Assembly (NCBI GenBank): GCA_036925085.1
Contig: JAUPFP010000078.1
Location: 181,001 to 245,000, forward strand
DNA length: 64,000 nucleotides
Direction of reading: 5' to 3'
DNA from: Brachycybe producta
Lineage: Eukaryota; Arthropoda; Diplopoda; Playtdesmida; Andrognathidae
Shown here piece after piece: positions 1 to 23,581 of the stretch. Numbering within the stretch: the first letter of the stretch is position 1; each line of letters begins with the position of its first letter. A program made the translations under genes and the position numbers. Under the pieces are notes generated by a model, which made no database searches, had not been told where the DNA came from, and saw only the letters and a program-made list of their open reading frames with translations.

Positions 1-370
1 GGTATTCTAGTTTTTAACAAACTTTTAATTTATTCGAGTTACTTCTAAAAATGTTTATTTTGAAAAATATCACTGCAAAAATATTTTTTACCTTGTTTAC
101 TATTCTAGTTTCTAACCAATTCGTCAATTTCTTTCTAGTTGATTCTATAAAACGTTTATTTTGAAAGAATTACAAAAAATAATTTTAACCCATTATTTCG
201 GTATTCTAGTTTTTAACAAACTTTGATAAAGTTACTTTTAAAAAGTGTATTTTGAAAGATATCACTATAAAAAAATAATTTTTACCCAATTATTTGGCTA
301 TTCTAGTTTTTAACAAACATTGATTTTCTTCTTAAAAGTTGCTTCTAAAAAGTTTATTTTGAAATATATT
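1..370. repeat. Degenerate tandem array of foldback family A arm
   Basis: About three to four units near 115 bp. Each runs from a TTTATTTTGAAA word through a poorly conserved middle to a CTATTCTAGTTTTTAACAAA word. The same words form the right arm of the foldback element called family A here (see 16280-16975). No coding sequence is seen. Confidence 0.6.
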
Positions 371-839
371 TCAACCTGTTTAAGATTTGTTTTAACCGGT
401 TTAGTCCTTCCTTTAAACGCTTTAAGTGAGTTGTGTCCGGCAACTTTAAAAACGGCGTCCGTTTTCCTTTTCTGTTTTCCTTTATTTTTACCCATTTTTT
501 CTCTAACTTTTTTTGCTAAAAAATACTTAAATCTGCAAAATAGACAACAAAAAAAGCTCAAATTTAAATTGTTTACTTTTAAACATCGATGTAGAAAGAA
601 GTTAACGGGATTTTTTTTTCCGAACAAAATGTTCATCAGACCAAGAATTAAATCAAAACTTTTACTTTGAAATATTTCAACCGAATTCAATTAAAACTTG
701 GTATAAGAAAAAGTAACTTTTTATGAAATTACAGTTACTTTCGTCACAACAAAAGTTAACTTTATATGAAGTCATTCAAAAAATAACTACAGTTACTTTC
801 ATAACTAATTTCAACTTTATTGATGTAACTTTTTTCATA
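371..839. other. AT-rich flank, no gene seen
   Basis: Open frames exist on both strands at 310-690 but they are low complexity and match nothing I know. The stretch holds one AACCGGTT word near 391 and repeated AGTTACTTT words leading into the next array. Confidence 0.5.
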
Positions 840-1207
840 TAGTAACTAGTTATTTTTATAGTTACTTTTTATATAGTAACTAGTTACTTTTAGGTACTTT
901 TTATATAGTAACTAGTTACTTTTATAGTTACTTTTTATATAGTAACTAGTTACTTTTATAGTTACTTTTTATATAGTAACTAGTTACTTTTATAGTTACT
1001 TTTATAGTTACCTTTTATATAGTAACTAGTTACTTTTATAGTTACTTTTTATATAGGAACTAGTTACTTTTATAGTTACTTTTAATATAGTAACTAGTTA
1101 CTTTTATAGTTACTTTTTATATAGAAACTAGTTACTTTTAGTTACTTTTTATATAGTAACTAGTTACTTTTATATAGTAACTAGTTACTTTTATATAGTA
1201 ACCATAG
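840..1207. repeat. Tandem repeat of AGTAACTAGTTACTTTTATA type
   Basis: About ten degenerate units of roughly 30-42 bp. Each contains the palindrome AGTAACTAGTTACT followed by TTTATAGTTACTTTTTATAT. It lies in the 3' flank of TRMT5, about 280 bp beyond the stop codon. It looks like an AT-rich minisatellite. Confidence 0.8.
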
Positions 1208-1491
1208 TTGTTTTTTATTTAAAATATTTTTTTTAAAAAATTATGTAAGTTAGAAATTGACTCTTTCAAAAGTAACTGTTTTTAGAGTTACTTTTCTTTC
1301 GCTCCCTTTTATTTCAACTGAAACTGGTCACTACAAAAGTAACTGAATCTACGAAGTTACTTTTATTCCAATTCCTTTTGCATCATATTAATAAAAACGA
1401 ATAAAGTTTGTAAAAATTAAAACAAAAGAGAAAATTTTAATTTCTTGACCAAAATTCGCAAAAATATTTTACAATCAATTCGAATTTTTTG

Positions 1492-3426
1492 TTAAATCGT
1501 ATCGTCGAGATGCATTTTCTTCGGAGGCGGTTCTAGTCCATCTTCGACCGTATCCGCAAACAAAACCGTATTCGGCAAGACGAAACTAACTCTCGCCATT
1601 TCTTTATTAGGTGCCACTTTTCGCACGTGCGTCACCTCGGTGAGCGACGAATCGATCCGTTCTCTCAGTACGGATTCCACCATAGAGATCGCAGTTTCTC
1701 GTAAAGTGTCTTCGTCTCCTTTACAAAACATGTAACAATGGACCGTAGGCAACTTCGAGGCTTTCTCGTCGTCGCCGTCACCACGAGACAAGAGACCGCG
1801 AAACGCATCGAGAAACTCGACCGCAATCGCCGGTAAGTTCATAACCACGTGGAACTCCGAATGACGGAGATGCGAATCGTGACGACACTTTACCATATCC
1901 TTACCGATAACCTCTTTTATGAACTTCCGTCCATCCATATTGTAAGTCGTAACTCTGTCTTTAACTTTATTTAGCTCCAAGTTCCGTTCGAGGTACTTAA
2001 AAGACGAAGGATTGAGATCGTTCGCAAGGACTCTGCATTTTTTAAAGCGTGCCGCCGGAACCGCAAAAGGGCCGACACCGCAGAACACGTCGTAGAGAAC
2101 GCAACCGTACGGCAACTTCTCTACGATGCGTTCGTGTTCGCTCGATAATCTCGGATTCCAGAAAACCTCCGAGAAATCGAACTCGAATCGACAACCGTTT
2201 TCTCGTACGTTGGCGATCATCGTTCCGTCGCCGGCTACGACTTCCATTTTGAAATTGCGGTAAGTATTATCGATCGTGTCCGTCTTATTAACCACTAAGG
2301 TAACTCCGACGAGCTTGTCGATTAAAACCTGACCGATGAGATAACGATAATCCGTTAAGTGTTCTCTCAGGTTCAGATGTACGATGTGGCCGATACGACT
2401 GTACGCAGTCGATTTCTCGCGGTCGTCGGGTAACACCGCTTTCAAGATGTCGTCGTTCTTCCAGTTCTCGTACTTCAGTTCTACTTGCTTCCATTGCAAC
2501 GCTTCGATTGCATCGTTTCGAAGGACCTCGCGAGATAGCGGATCCAGATCGGACATAGTTTTCACTCGATCGGGATTCAGAAGGATCCAACGTTTTGTCG
2601 GTGTCGTGTCGTCTTCGTAAACCGATTTGAAGTCTTTTAGTTTAAGTAAGAACGGTTTAATCGGTTTCAGAATCTGATTGATTTTGTGTCCGGCCACTAG
2701 AAAACATGGGACTGTGACCAGTTTCGTAAAAAGGGAACAGTCAAGAGTTTTCATCCCTTGAACGCTTGTCGGCGGTTTCAGAACCGATTCTAGCGGTGAT
2801 ACGGTTGTTTCTGATAGTCTTGAAGACGATTTCGATGATTTCGTGTTGTCTGTCTGTTCGGACGATTCCAGAAACGCTTTTGTGAGTTCTGACAATTTCA
2901 CAGCCGATTTCGCCAATTCTGACGATTTCAGAACCGATTCCGTCTGTTCTGACAATTTCAGAGATGTGTCCGTTAGTTCTACCGATTCTTGAGCCGACTT
3001 CTTTAATTCTGACGATTCTGGAACCGATTTCGTCGATATTAATTGTTCTGACGATTCCAGAGGTGCTTTCATCAGTTCAGCGGAATCGAGTGCCGATTTT
3101 GTCAATTCTGACGACTCTAGAGCTGACTTCTTTAATTCTGACGATTCTGGAACGAATTTCGTAGATAATATCTGTTCTGACGATTCCAGTTCTGACGAAT
3201 TAGTCGACTTCAGCTCCGATTGTGTTGTCTTTACTAACGATTTTGTCGGTTCTGACTCTTTCAGAACCGTTTTCGTCGAATCAACTGCTGATTTTGTGCA
3301 ATTCGATCCAGTTGCCATAGTTACGGCGTCCTGAAACAGTAACTTGTGACCTGGATGTCGTTTCAAAACGGAAACGGGTCCTAAAAACAGTTTTAGAAAC
3401 GGTTTAGAGCGACACCACATGTACAT
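1492..3426 (-). CDS. TRMT5: tRNA (guanine37-N1)-methyltransferase TRMT5, intronless
   Basis: Transfers methyl from S-adenosylmethionine to N1 of G37 in tRNAs, next to the anticodon, which prevents frameshifting. In animals the enzyme works in mitochondria and in the cytosol or nucleus. Single open frame of 644 residues. Residues 1-36 are basic with almost no acid, fitting a mitochondrial presequence; Met37 (MATGS) is a possible second start. Residues about 40-220 are degenerate 10-12 residue units of the SSELKKSALE type, absent from the vertebrate enzyme as I recall it. The Trm5 fold follows: FSRIGHI-like (YSRIGHIVHLNLREH), VRENG, DFSEVFWNPRLS, the SAM loop DVFCGVGPFAVPAA, NDLNP, MDGRKF, the MNLPA motif and VRKVAPNKEM near the end. 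Odd: it has no introns although its neighbours are intron-dense, so intron loss or a retrocopy is possible. Head to head with SDR39U1. Confidence 0.95.
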   Translation of the reverse strand: MYMWCRSKPFLKLFLGPVSVLKRHPGHKLLFQDAVTMATGSNCTKSAVDSTKTVLKESEPTKSLVKTTQSELKSTNSSELESSEQILSTKFVPESSELKKSALESSELTKSALDSAELMKAPLESSEQLISTKSVPESSELKKSAQESVELTDTSLKLSEQTESVLKSSELAKSAVKLSELTKAFLESSEQTDNTKSSKSSSRLSETTVSPLESVLKPPTSVQGMKTLDCSLFTKLVTVPCFLVAGHKINQILKPIKPFLLKLKDFKSVYEDDTTPTKRWILLNPDRVKTMSDLDPLSREVLRNDAIEALQWKQVELKYENWKNDDILKAVLPDDREKSTAYSRIGHIVHLNLREHLTDYRYLIGQVLIDKLVGVTLVVNKTDTIDNTYRNFKMEVVAGDGTMIANVRENGCRFEFDFSEVFWNPRLSSEHERIVEKLPYGCVLYDVFCGVGPFAVPAARFKKCRVLANDLNPSSFKYLERNLELNKVKDRVTTYNMDGRKFIKEVIGKDMVKCRHDSHLRHSEFHVVMNLPAIAVEFLDAFRGLLSRGDGDDEKASKLPTVHCYMFCKGDEDTLRETAISMVESVLRERIDSSLTEVTHVRKVAPNKEMARVSFVLPNTVLFADTVEDGLEPPPKKMHLDDTI

Positions 3427-3754
3427 TTAAGTCCGATAAACACTTTGTTCTATAAATCCCATTAACTTTCACGATTCTACTACGAAATAAACAGGTAAAT
3501 ATCATTAAAAATACAAGAATTATACGAAAATGTTTTATAAATATTAATACCCTCTCCTTTAGACGTCTTTTCGAGACCAAAACCACGTGGCTGAATAATA
3601 AAAAAACCGCGAAATAGTACGGGAGATGCTCACTGTGTGGCGCTCTACTACGGATACGCGCTTTATACAAGGTGATTCAAAAAAATATAACTACTGTAAA
3701 ATACAATTAGTAATCAACTAAATATTTTTCTAAAAACTAAACAGCTGTATAGAA

Positions 3755-4230
3755 ATAAATGAAATTTTAAAAAATACTAGAAAACACATTTACAAACATA
3801 ATACTAAAAGGAAATTTCCGTGTACCTTCTAGTTTTTAAGCAGAAAATTTAAAACCGATCACCTCAATTTTCCCCATAGGCCCAAATGGAAAGATTGAAA
3901 ATACGAAATGTTTTTTAAAAACCAAAAAACCCAATGAAAATGAATGAAATTTTAAAAGAAACTAGAAAACATATTCAGAAATATAACCCTAAAAGGAAAT
4001 CCCCGTATACTTTCTAGTTTTTAAATAGTAAATTTGAAAACTGAGCACCTCAACTTCCCATATACTTAACATGAGATAGTCGAAATATATTTTTTTCTAA
4101 AACCTAAACAGCTTTGTAGAAATGAATGAAATTTTAATGGAAACTACAAAACACATCCACAGACATAACCCTAAAAGAAAATTTTCTTGTACCTTCTAGT
4201 TTCTAAACAAAATTAAAAACCGATTAAACA
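3755..4230. repeat. Three tandem copies of a ~183-bp repeat
   Basis: Copies are marked by TAAAAGGAAAT-like words near 3806, 3990 and 4171. Each is followed by a CCTTCTAGTTTTTAA-like word and, in the first two, by a CACCTCAA word. The copies have diverged. They lie inside the divergent promoter region. Confidence 0.65.
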
Positions 4231-4337
4231 ATCCACAACTTTTTTTGTTGTCTGTGGTTCAATGTTTTTGAATCAGTTTGTACAATGGTATGTGTATCGA
4301 CGCCTATTTTGTAACCGGTTACGACTTTCCTCGTCAT

Positions 4338-4540
4338 ACTTATACAAGGTGATTCAAAACATATCTAACATACTTAAAGTTAGTTATTTTACTTATTTAT
4401 ACTTAAGTTAAAAACTTTTTACTTATTTATTTATCTAATAATACATTTGAAAAGAAGTTAGTTACTTAAAACTTAAAAAATGAAGAAGGAAAAAAAAAAG
4501 AAAATGTAGTTTTATAAGAATGTTTGGTCACCCTGTACAT
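4338..4540. mobile_element. Short inverted-repeat element, ACAGGGTG-type ends (family G)
   Basis: The left end reads TACAAGGTGATTCAAAAC and the right end GGTCACCCTGTA, an imperfect terminal inverted repeat about 200 bp apart with no coding capacity. The same kind of ends occurs at 3667, 28112-28820 and 54286-54568. Probably a non-autonomous DNA transposon. Confidence 0.55.
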
Positions 4541-4609
4541 TGTAACCGGTTACGTGTTTCCTGTTTCTCCATAGACTCCAATGTCAGAAGTTTCTTTTCG
4601 CCACGTGAA

Positions 4610-7281
4610 ATGAAACAATCTCTTGGAACCGTTCTGATTGGTCAGTATCGCGGCGCGTGCTTTCGGTTGTGCCATGTGCTTTTTCTACTGATGGCCACGT
4701 GCGTTTTTGTTTTCTGTTTATTGATTATTATTATTATTAAATGAAGGTGGTGGAAGTGGTTTTATTGGAAGCGCGATTAATTCGGTTCTTAGAAGTCGTG
4801 GTTATAACGTTTTAACCGTCTCGAGAACGCCGGGTTTAAGTCGACTTACTTGGGTATAAATGATTCTATGATCGCTTCTGTACTTTGACTGATGTTTTGT
4901 GCCTCTAAAATGTAGAAATCTGCTCAAACAGCCTAAAAAACATAGAAAATTACAGACATTTGTAAGAAAACTTGCAAAATTCTTCAGAAAATATCAAAAT
5001 GTTGCAGAATTCTTCCAAAAAAAGTAGTTAAAGAAGTAAAGATTAAGTAGAATTCTGCATGAATATCAGAATTCTGCATAAACATGTCAAAAGTTTCCAG
5101 AAAACTTGCAGCAAATAGGAGAATACTTGCAAAAGTCTGTCAGAAAAGAGCAAAATGGTGCAGAATTCTGCCAAAAAAAGTAGTTAAAGAAGTAAAGATT
5201 AAGTAGAATTCTGCATGAATAGCTGAATTCTGCAGAAACATGTCAAAAGTTTCCAGAAAACTTGCAGCGAATAGGAAAATTCTGCATACATTTGTAAGAA
5301 AACTTGCAAAAGTCTGTCAGAAAATATCAAGATGTTGCAGAATTCTGCCAATAAAAACAGTTAATGAAGTAAAGATTAAGTAGAATTCTGCATGAATATC
5401 AGAATTCTGCAGAAACATATCAAAAACTTGCAGCAAATAGAAGAATTCTGCAGAAATTTGTAAGATAACTTGCAAAAGTCTGTCAGAAAATAGCAAAATG
5501 TTGCAGAATTCTGCCAAAAAAATTAGTTAATGAAGTAAAGATTAAGTAGAATTCTGCATGAATATCAGAATTCTGCAGAAACATATCAAAATCTTGCTGA
5601 AAACTTGTGGCAAATATTAAATTCTACAGAAAAATTGCAGAAATTTGTGAGAAAACTTCAGAAATTCGCAAATCTTGAAAATTCTGCAAATATATTTTAA
5701 ACTATTAATATTTTTTTTTTGCTTCTAAAGACGGATCTTCGAAAAGGGCTACCGAAATGCGTAGCCGTAATCAATGTCGCAGGAGAGAATCTTCTGAATC
5801 CGAGGCGAAAATGGACATCGGAATTTCGAAACGAAATCTGGGAGAGTCGAGTGGAAACGACGAAGAATTTGGCGAATCTTATAATCGATTCCGATCCCGC
5901 GAACCGTCCCAAAGTCTTTGCAACTATTTCCGGAGTTGGTAAGATCTTTATCTTAACTTTCTCTTTATTGGAAATTTTAATGAAATTGTTGAAAATGATA
6001 AAAAAAAAACCTCGAGTTTGATTGAAACCATTGAAATAGTTAAATAACGGATTTAATGATAAAAACTGGAATTTTATGAAAATTTCATGAAATTGGTGAA
6101 ATAAAAAAAAAAACTGGTGTTGAGCTAAATCGTTGAAATGATTGAAATTCGTACAAAATCATGAATTTCATGGAAATTTCATGAAATTGTTGAAACTAAT
6201 GAAAAAACTGTGGTTTACCAAAATCGATAAAAATTATGAAATACGAGGAAAATCATGAATTGTGTGGAAATTTCATGAAATTGTTGAAACTAATGAAAAA
6301 TTTGTGGTTTACCAAAATCGATAAAAATTATGAAATACGAGGAAAATCATGAATTGTGTGGAAATTTCATGAAATTGTTGAAACTAATGAAAAATTTGTG
6401 GTTTGACAAAATCGATAAAATTATGAAATACGAGGAAAATCATGAATTGCATGGAAATTCCATGAAATTGTTGAAACTAATGAAAAATTTGTGGTTTACC
6501 AAAATCGATAAAAATTATGAAATACGAGGAAAATCATGAATTGTATGAAAATTTCATGAAATTGTTGAAATTGATGCCACGAAACAATTCCCCTACAGGT
6601 TATTACAAACCTAGCGAAACTACGGAATACACGGAAGACAGTCGAGGTGGAGACTTCGACTTCTTGTCGCGATTAGCGAAGAATTGGGAAGAGGCAGCCG
6701 AAGTTCCGATCGATTTGAACGTGAGACGAGTAACGGTAAGATCAGGTCTGTAAATTAATCGGAGCGTTTTAGGTACGAACAAAACGAAGAAACAGCTTTT
6801 TTTAAAAAAGCGGCTTGTTGGTCCTCTTTTAGGGGTGGTCCTCGGACGTGAGGGTGGGATGATTAACCAGTTAATCTGGCCGTTTTTTTTCGGTCTCGGT
6901 GGTCCGATCGGATCCGGCAAACAATTCATGCCTTGGATTCACGTTCACGATCTAGCGCGCCTTTTTGAACACGCGATTCGTAAAGATCAAATTCGTGGCG
7001 TTCTGAATGGCGTTGCGCCTCAGGTGATTACGAACGCACAATTTTCGCGTTGTTTTGGCCGACATCTGTGGAGACCGGCCGTTATTCCGTTACCGAAGTT
7101 CGCGGTCGAACTTATGTTCGGTAAAGAACGAGCTAAGGTTATGATCGAAGGGCAGAAAGTGATTCCGAAACGAACGCTCGAATCGGGTTTCGAGTACGTT
7201 TATCCGGATATCGATTCGGCTTGCAAAGAATGTGCTCGTCTCATTTATGCCGATGACATTATGCATGAGTTACGCCCGTAA
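4610..7281 (+). CDS. SDR39U1: SDR39U1, epimerase-family short-chain dehydrogenase
   Basis: Atypical extended SDR protein, relative of bacterial YfcH; an NAD(P)-dependent fold whose substrate is not established. Exons: 4610-4640, 4747-4853, 5731-5938, 6599-6745, 6833-7281; 942 nt, 313 residues, frame kept at every join. The Rossmann glycine motif GGGSGFIG (residues 11-18) is split by the first intron. Family landmarks follow: SRTPG, VINVAGENLLNP, RVETTKNLA, GYYKPS with TEYTEDS, GGDFDFLSRL, VVLGREGG, LGGPIGSGKQFMPWIHVHDLA, GVLNGVAPQ and EGQKVIPKRTLESGF. The start is the ATG just before the GTVLIG strand. An in-frame ATG at 4520 would add 30 residues but has no family support. Introns 2 and 3 are filled by tandem repeats. 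Intron 1 is only 106 bp. Confidence 0.94.
5035..5700. repeat. ~155-180 bp tandem repeat in SDR39U1 intron 2
   Basis: Four units marked by GATTAAGTAGAATTCTGCAT near 5041, 5197, 5374 and 5540. The units are full of CTGCAG and TTGCAG words (GAATTCTGCAGAAA, ACTTGCAGCAAATAG), resembling the satellite upstream of AP1G at 23.6-24.3 kb. Confidence 0.8.
6120..6570. repeat. ~94-bp tandem repeat in SDR39U1 intron 3
   Basis: About four and a half units. TGGTTTACC-like words recur near 6211, 6305, 6399 and 6492, between copies of TTTCATGAAATTGTTGAAAC. It ends shortly before the splice acceptor at 6598. Small open frames inside it are repeat artefacts. Confidence 0.85.
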
Positions 7282-7485
7282 AAATGATCCAATTTTTACG
7301 GCCATTTTCTTGGGAGTTGTTTTTTTGTGTTTTTTTCTAGAAAGAAAACTTGTGTAATTAAAATAGTTCTCGTTAATTATGAAATGTAATTGGCACAAAA
7401 AAGAAAAGTGTTGATTTTTATTGCATAATGTTGGTTTTTTTTTGTTTGTATTTTTTTACAAGCGTAAAATTCTGTTTTTGGTTAG

Positions 7486-8672
7486 CAAGGCCGATCCACA
7501 TCAAGCTGACAAAACAGCTTCGAGACAATTCTGAAACATTTCTGCGACTTTTCTGTTTTTGTTTTGTCTGCAATTACAGAAACTATTCCATGTCCCAACT
7601 GAATTAGGTAAACATCAAAAGGGGGTTTTTGTTTTGTCTCAGTATTATGCAAAAACACAAACAAAACAGAAACTCGAGTGCTTCGAAACAAATTGGAGAC
7701 AATTCTGAAACATTTCTGCGATTTTTGTGTATGTTTTGGTTTTGTCTGCAATTTCACAAACTATTCCATGTCCCGATTGAAGTAGGTAAACATCAAAAAG
7801 GGAACAGAAACTCGAGTGCTTCGAAACAAATTGGAGACAATTCTGAAACATTTCTGCGATTTTTGTGTATGTTTTGGTTTTGTCTGCAATTTCACAAACT
7901 ATTCCATGTCCCTCCAAAAGTCGGTAACCACCAAAAGGTTTTTGTTTTGTTTCGATATTACGCAAAAAAAACAATCACAACAAACTCAAGTGTTTTGAGA
8001 CAAATTGGAGACATTCCTGCGACTTTTGTGTTTTTGTTTTGTCTGCAATTTCACAAACTATTCCATGTCCCGACTGAAGTAGTTAAACATCAAAAACGGG
8101 GTTGTGTTTTGTCTCGGTATTATGCAAAAACACAAACAAAACAGAAACTCAAATGGTTCGAAACAAATTGGAGACAATTCTGCGACTTTTGTGTATGTTT
8201 TTGTTTTGTCTGCAATTTCAGAAACTATTCCATGTCCCGCCAAAAGTCGGTAACCACCAAAATGTTTGTGTTTTGTCTCAGTATTACGCAACATTTTGTC
8301 AACTGTTGTCTGTCTGCCGTTGTGGACAGTTCGTATTAAAACAACAACAGAACAGTTTCGTAGTTTATGCCGTAGGAGACAGCTATAGAAAAACAAAAAC
8401 AAAACCAAATTTGTTTGTGTTTTGTCACAAATTTGTTGTAGTATTGTCTTTAGGTATACAGCTGACAGTTGTATTAGTTTTGTTTTGTTTTCAAAATCGG
8501 CTATTTCTAGCGTTTTTATTAGTGTTTTTGTCTCGAACTCTTGTCGCACTTTTGTTTCAGTTTTGTTTTGTTTTTCAAGATATGCTTTTTCTGGCGTTTT
8601 TGTTATGTTTTTGTCTCTCGAATTCATGTTGCACTTTTGTCAGCTTGATGTGTGGACCCGGCCTTTTACTGA
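7486..8672. mobile_element. Long inverted-repeat element, family C
   Basis: Starts with GGCCGATCCACATCAAGCTG and ends with the inverted form CAGCTTGATG-TG-TGGACCCGGCC. The sequence between is strand-asymmetric (ACAAAAACACAAACAAAAC words) and contains several internal subrepeats, for example three copies around GACTTTTGTGTATGTTTTGG. No transposase can be read. It lies between the 3' ends of SDR39U1 and AP1G. Related copies are at 17.5-18.9 and 38.2-38.8 kb. Confidence 0.75.
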
Positions 8673-9229
8673 ACAAGAAATAAAAATAACACAAATTACA
8701 AAATTAATGATATTAATGGAGAGAAAGGAATAAACAAAATAACTGAAAAAATAACTTCATCTTTTTCCGCATAATTATATTCATTAATAATATAATTAAT
8801 TATTCTCTAATAATAATAATAATAAATTATAAACCCCTCCTTTATTTATTTTATACAAACCACAACAAAACCAAAACGAAAAGAAAAATTCACGATTTTA
8901 AATTTTTCAAAAGAGATTATAAAAATTTTCTAGATTATCTTATTTTTCGTAACGTTTTTTTTTTTACGAATATTAATTACTATTTTTTAAAGAGTAATTG
9001 TTAATTAAATCTGGTTTAATCTGCTATTTCAAAAGCAGACATTAAAGAAGAAATTTGAAAGTTTTTTTTTTTTTTAGAAACTAGAAGAGTAAATAAAATT
9101 ACTTTTAGTGATTTAACACGTTGCTATTTTTCAAAATAAACTTTTTATGGTAATTTCAAATATTCTTCATTTTAGTTTTCTTAAAAAAAATCAAAAGAAA
9201 AGTTCTGTCATTTTCAAATTGCCATAAAA
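8673..9229. other. AT-rich intergenic stretch, no gene seen
   Basis: Long A/T runs and one AACTAGAAGAGTAA word near 9080 belonging to family A. No open frame of interest. Confidence 0.5.
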
Positions 9230-10060
9230 AGTTTACTTTAAAAGGCTACATCACTAAATTATTTCGAAAAATCTCCACAAAGAGCGCTAGCATCGTTTTT
9301 CTATTGAGCCCCCATAGATCCGATGTTAATGAAAAAAACGTTAATTTTTAAAATTTACACAAGATTCGCGGCGGCAATATGTTTATTTTTCATATTTAAA
9401 GTTGTTCAATTTTGATGGTTCAAAGTGCAATGTGCACCTTAAATATATGCTGATCGAGTGATAGAATGACAAAAAATTGGTAAGTGCGGTTCTATTTTTA
9501 AGAAAATATTTCAAAATCGCTAATTTCTAACTCTTAAGTTAAACTCCATTGAGTACGCGCGCTCGTAAAGCAAAAAAAAAACATCCATTAAAATGCTCGT
9601 AAAAATATCTAAAAAATAATTTAAAAAAAAACACAGTGAAACCAACACGTTGGCGCACGTGCTGAATTTTTTCTGGTTTTTTAAAATTATTTTTAGGTAT
9701 TTTTTCCGAGCATTTTAATGGATGTTTTTTGCTTACGAGCCGCGTACTCAATGGAGTTTAACCTAAGAGTTAGCAATTCGCGATTTTGAAATACTTTATA
9801 AAAATAGAACCACACTTTCCAATTTTTTGTCATTCTATCATTCGATCAGCATATATTTAAGATGCATATTGCACTTTGAAAAATTAAAATTGGACAACTT
9901 TAAATATGAAAAATAAACATATTGCCGACGCGACTTTGCAAATTTTAAAAATTAACATTTTTTCTTTAACATTGGGTCTATAGATTCAGTAGAAAAACGA
10001 TGCTAGCGCTGTTTGCGGAGTTTTTTCGAAGTAATTTTGCGATGTAGCCTCGTAACTTGA
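9230..10060. mobile_element. ~800-bp foldback element, family D copy 1
   Basis: Almost the whole segment is one inverted repeat centred near 9655 (around TTGGCGCACGTG). The left arm has GAAAAATCTCCACAAAGAGC, GCTAGCATCGTTTTTC and CATTGAGTACGCGCGC; the right arm returns the complements in reverse order (GCGTACTCAATGGAG, AAAACGATGCTAGCGC). A second copy is at 55533-56310. No protein is encoded. A transcript would fold into a long hairpin. Confidence 0.85.
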
Positions 10061-10805
10061 CCTACAAATTAAAAATAACAAAAAAAAAAAGAAATTTGGT
10101 CATTTTCACACTGTCATAAATAGTTTATTTTAAAATATATTATATTATATTATATTAATATTATTAAGTAACTTATTTTACTCTTCTAGTTTCTAAAACA
10201 CACAATCAATTTCTTAATGTCTTCTTGTCTTTTTCTGAAAAAATGGCAGAAACTTTTTTATATTTTCTTTTCTGTGTGTCGTAACTTAGTTTATCGTTTG
10301 CTGCAACAACAACAACAACAAAAAAACTGCAAAATAAACTTTTTCTTCTCTTTTAAATTTTAATATATTTATAATAACCCCGGAAAAAAAAGTTACAACA
10401 TAAATTTCATTAACTATTTACAGGAGGAGAAAAAAAAAACACTTTTCTTTTCAAATTTAACAATCTTTATATATAAACCCTTCAAAATATTATATTTTAT
10501 GCTTTTTCGTAATCGCAGAAGAAGAAGAAGAAGGAAAATCAGGTTTTCGTACAAATCTAGAGTCAATAAGAATCGTGAAACTTTCAACCACCGCAGAAAG
10601 AAAGAAAAAACCAATCCTTCGGAGGCTCGAATCGAAACCCTTTTCGCAACTCCGAAAATGTCCCCTTCGTTAATTTTTCTATTTCGTGCGACTCTCTCTC
10701 TCTCTCTCTCTCTCTTTTTGTTTTGTTTTAAATCTAAATTTAAACTTTCCTAATTCGTGTCGTTAGTTACGAGAGAACGGAAAGAAAAAGGTGGAAAGCG
10801 AAAAA
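10061..10805. other. 3' flank of AP1G, low complexity
   Basis: AT-rich, with a (CAA)n run near 10310, a GAAGAAGAAG run near 10520 and a (CT)n run near 10690. Presumably holds the 3' UTR of AP1G. I could not fix a polyadenylation site. Confidence 0.45.
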
Positions 10806-23273
<12,468 letters not shown>

Positions 23274-23581
23274 CGGTATATTTGATTTTGGAACTGAAAA
23301 CAGAAAACCGAAAACAAAATCATTTCAAACTGGGCAACTCGACAGGATTAATGTAGGGCAACAAAATGGCAGAAATTGCAAACAGGGCACAAATCTCGGT
23401 ATGTTTTCTGCTTATTTTTCTGCAAATTTAGCGCAGTTAATGTCAAATTCTAGCTAGGTTCTTGTACTTTTTCAGTTATTATAGATTTCTAAAAGATTCG
23501 TGTACATTTTTTGCAATCCTTTGATAGATTTTTGCAAGTTTTCTGCAGATTTTAACAGATTTCTGCATTCCTTTTCAAGGG

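Larger units (their letters stand above)
3427..4609. promoter_or_regulatory. Shared upstream region of TRMT5 and SDR39U1
   Basis: This 1.2 kb separates two divergent start codons and must hold both promoters. It contains three copies of a roughly 183-bp repeat (about 3755-4230), a short inverted-repeat element (about 4338-4540), and two copies of the palindrome TAACCGGTTA at 4312-4321 and 4543-4552. AACCGGTT is the known binding word of Grainyhead-family factors; a role here is inference only. No TATA box could be assigned. Confidence 0.5.

Noticed and set aside
320..690. Overlapping frames on both strands
   Set aside because: Low-complexity AT-rich sequence without introns, motifs or family similarity.
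4520..4609. Upstream ATG extending SDR39U1 by 30 residues
   Set aside because: The extra sequence has no family counterpart, while the ATG at 4610 sits right before the expected first beta strand. It overlaps the transposon end at 4540.
7629..8683. Frames up to 236 codons on both strands
   Set aside because: They follow the inverted-repeat element of family C, show internal repeats from subrepeats and have no recognisable domain.
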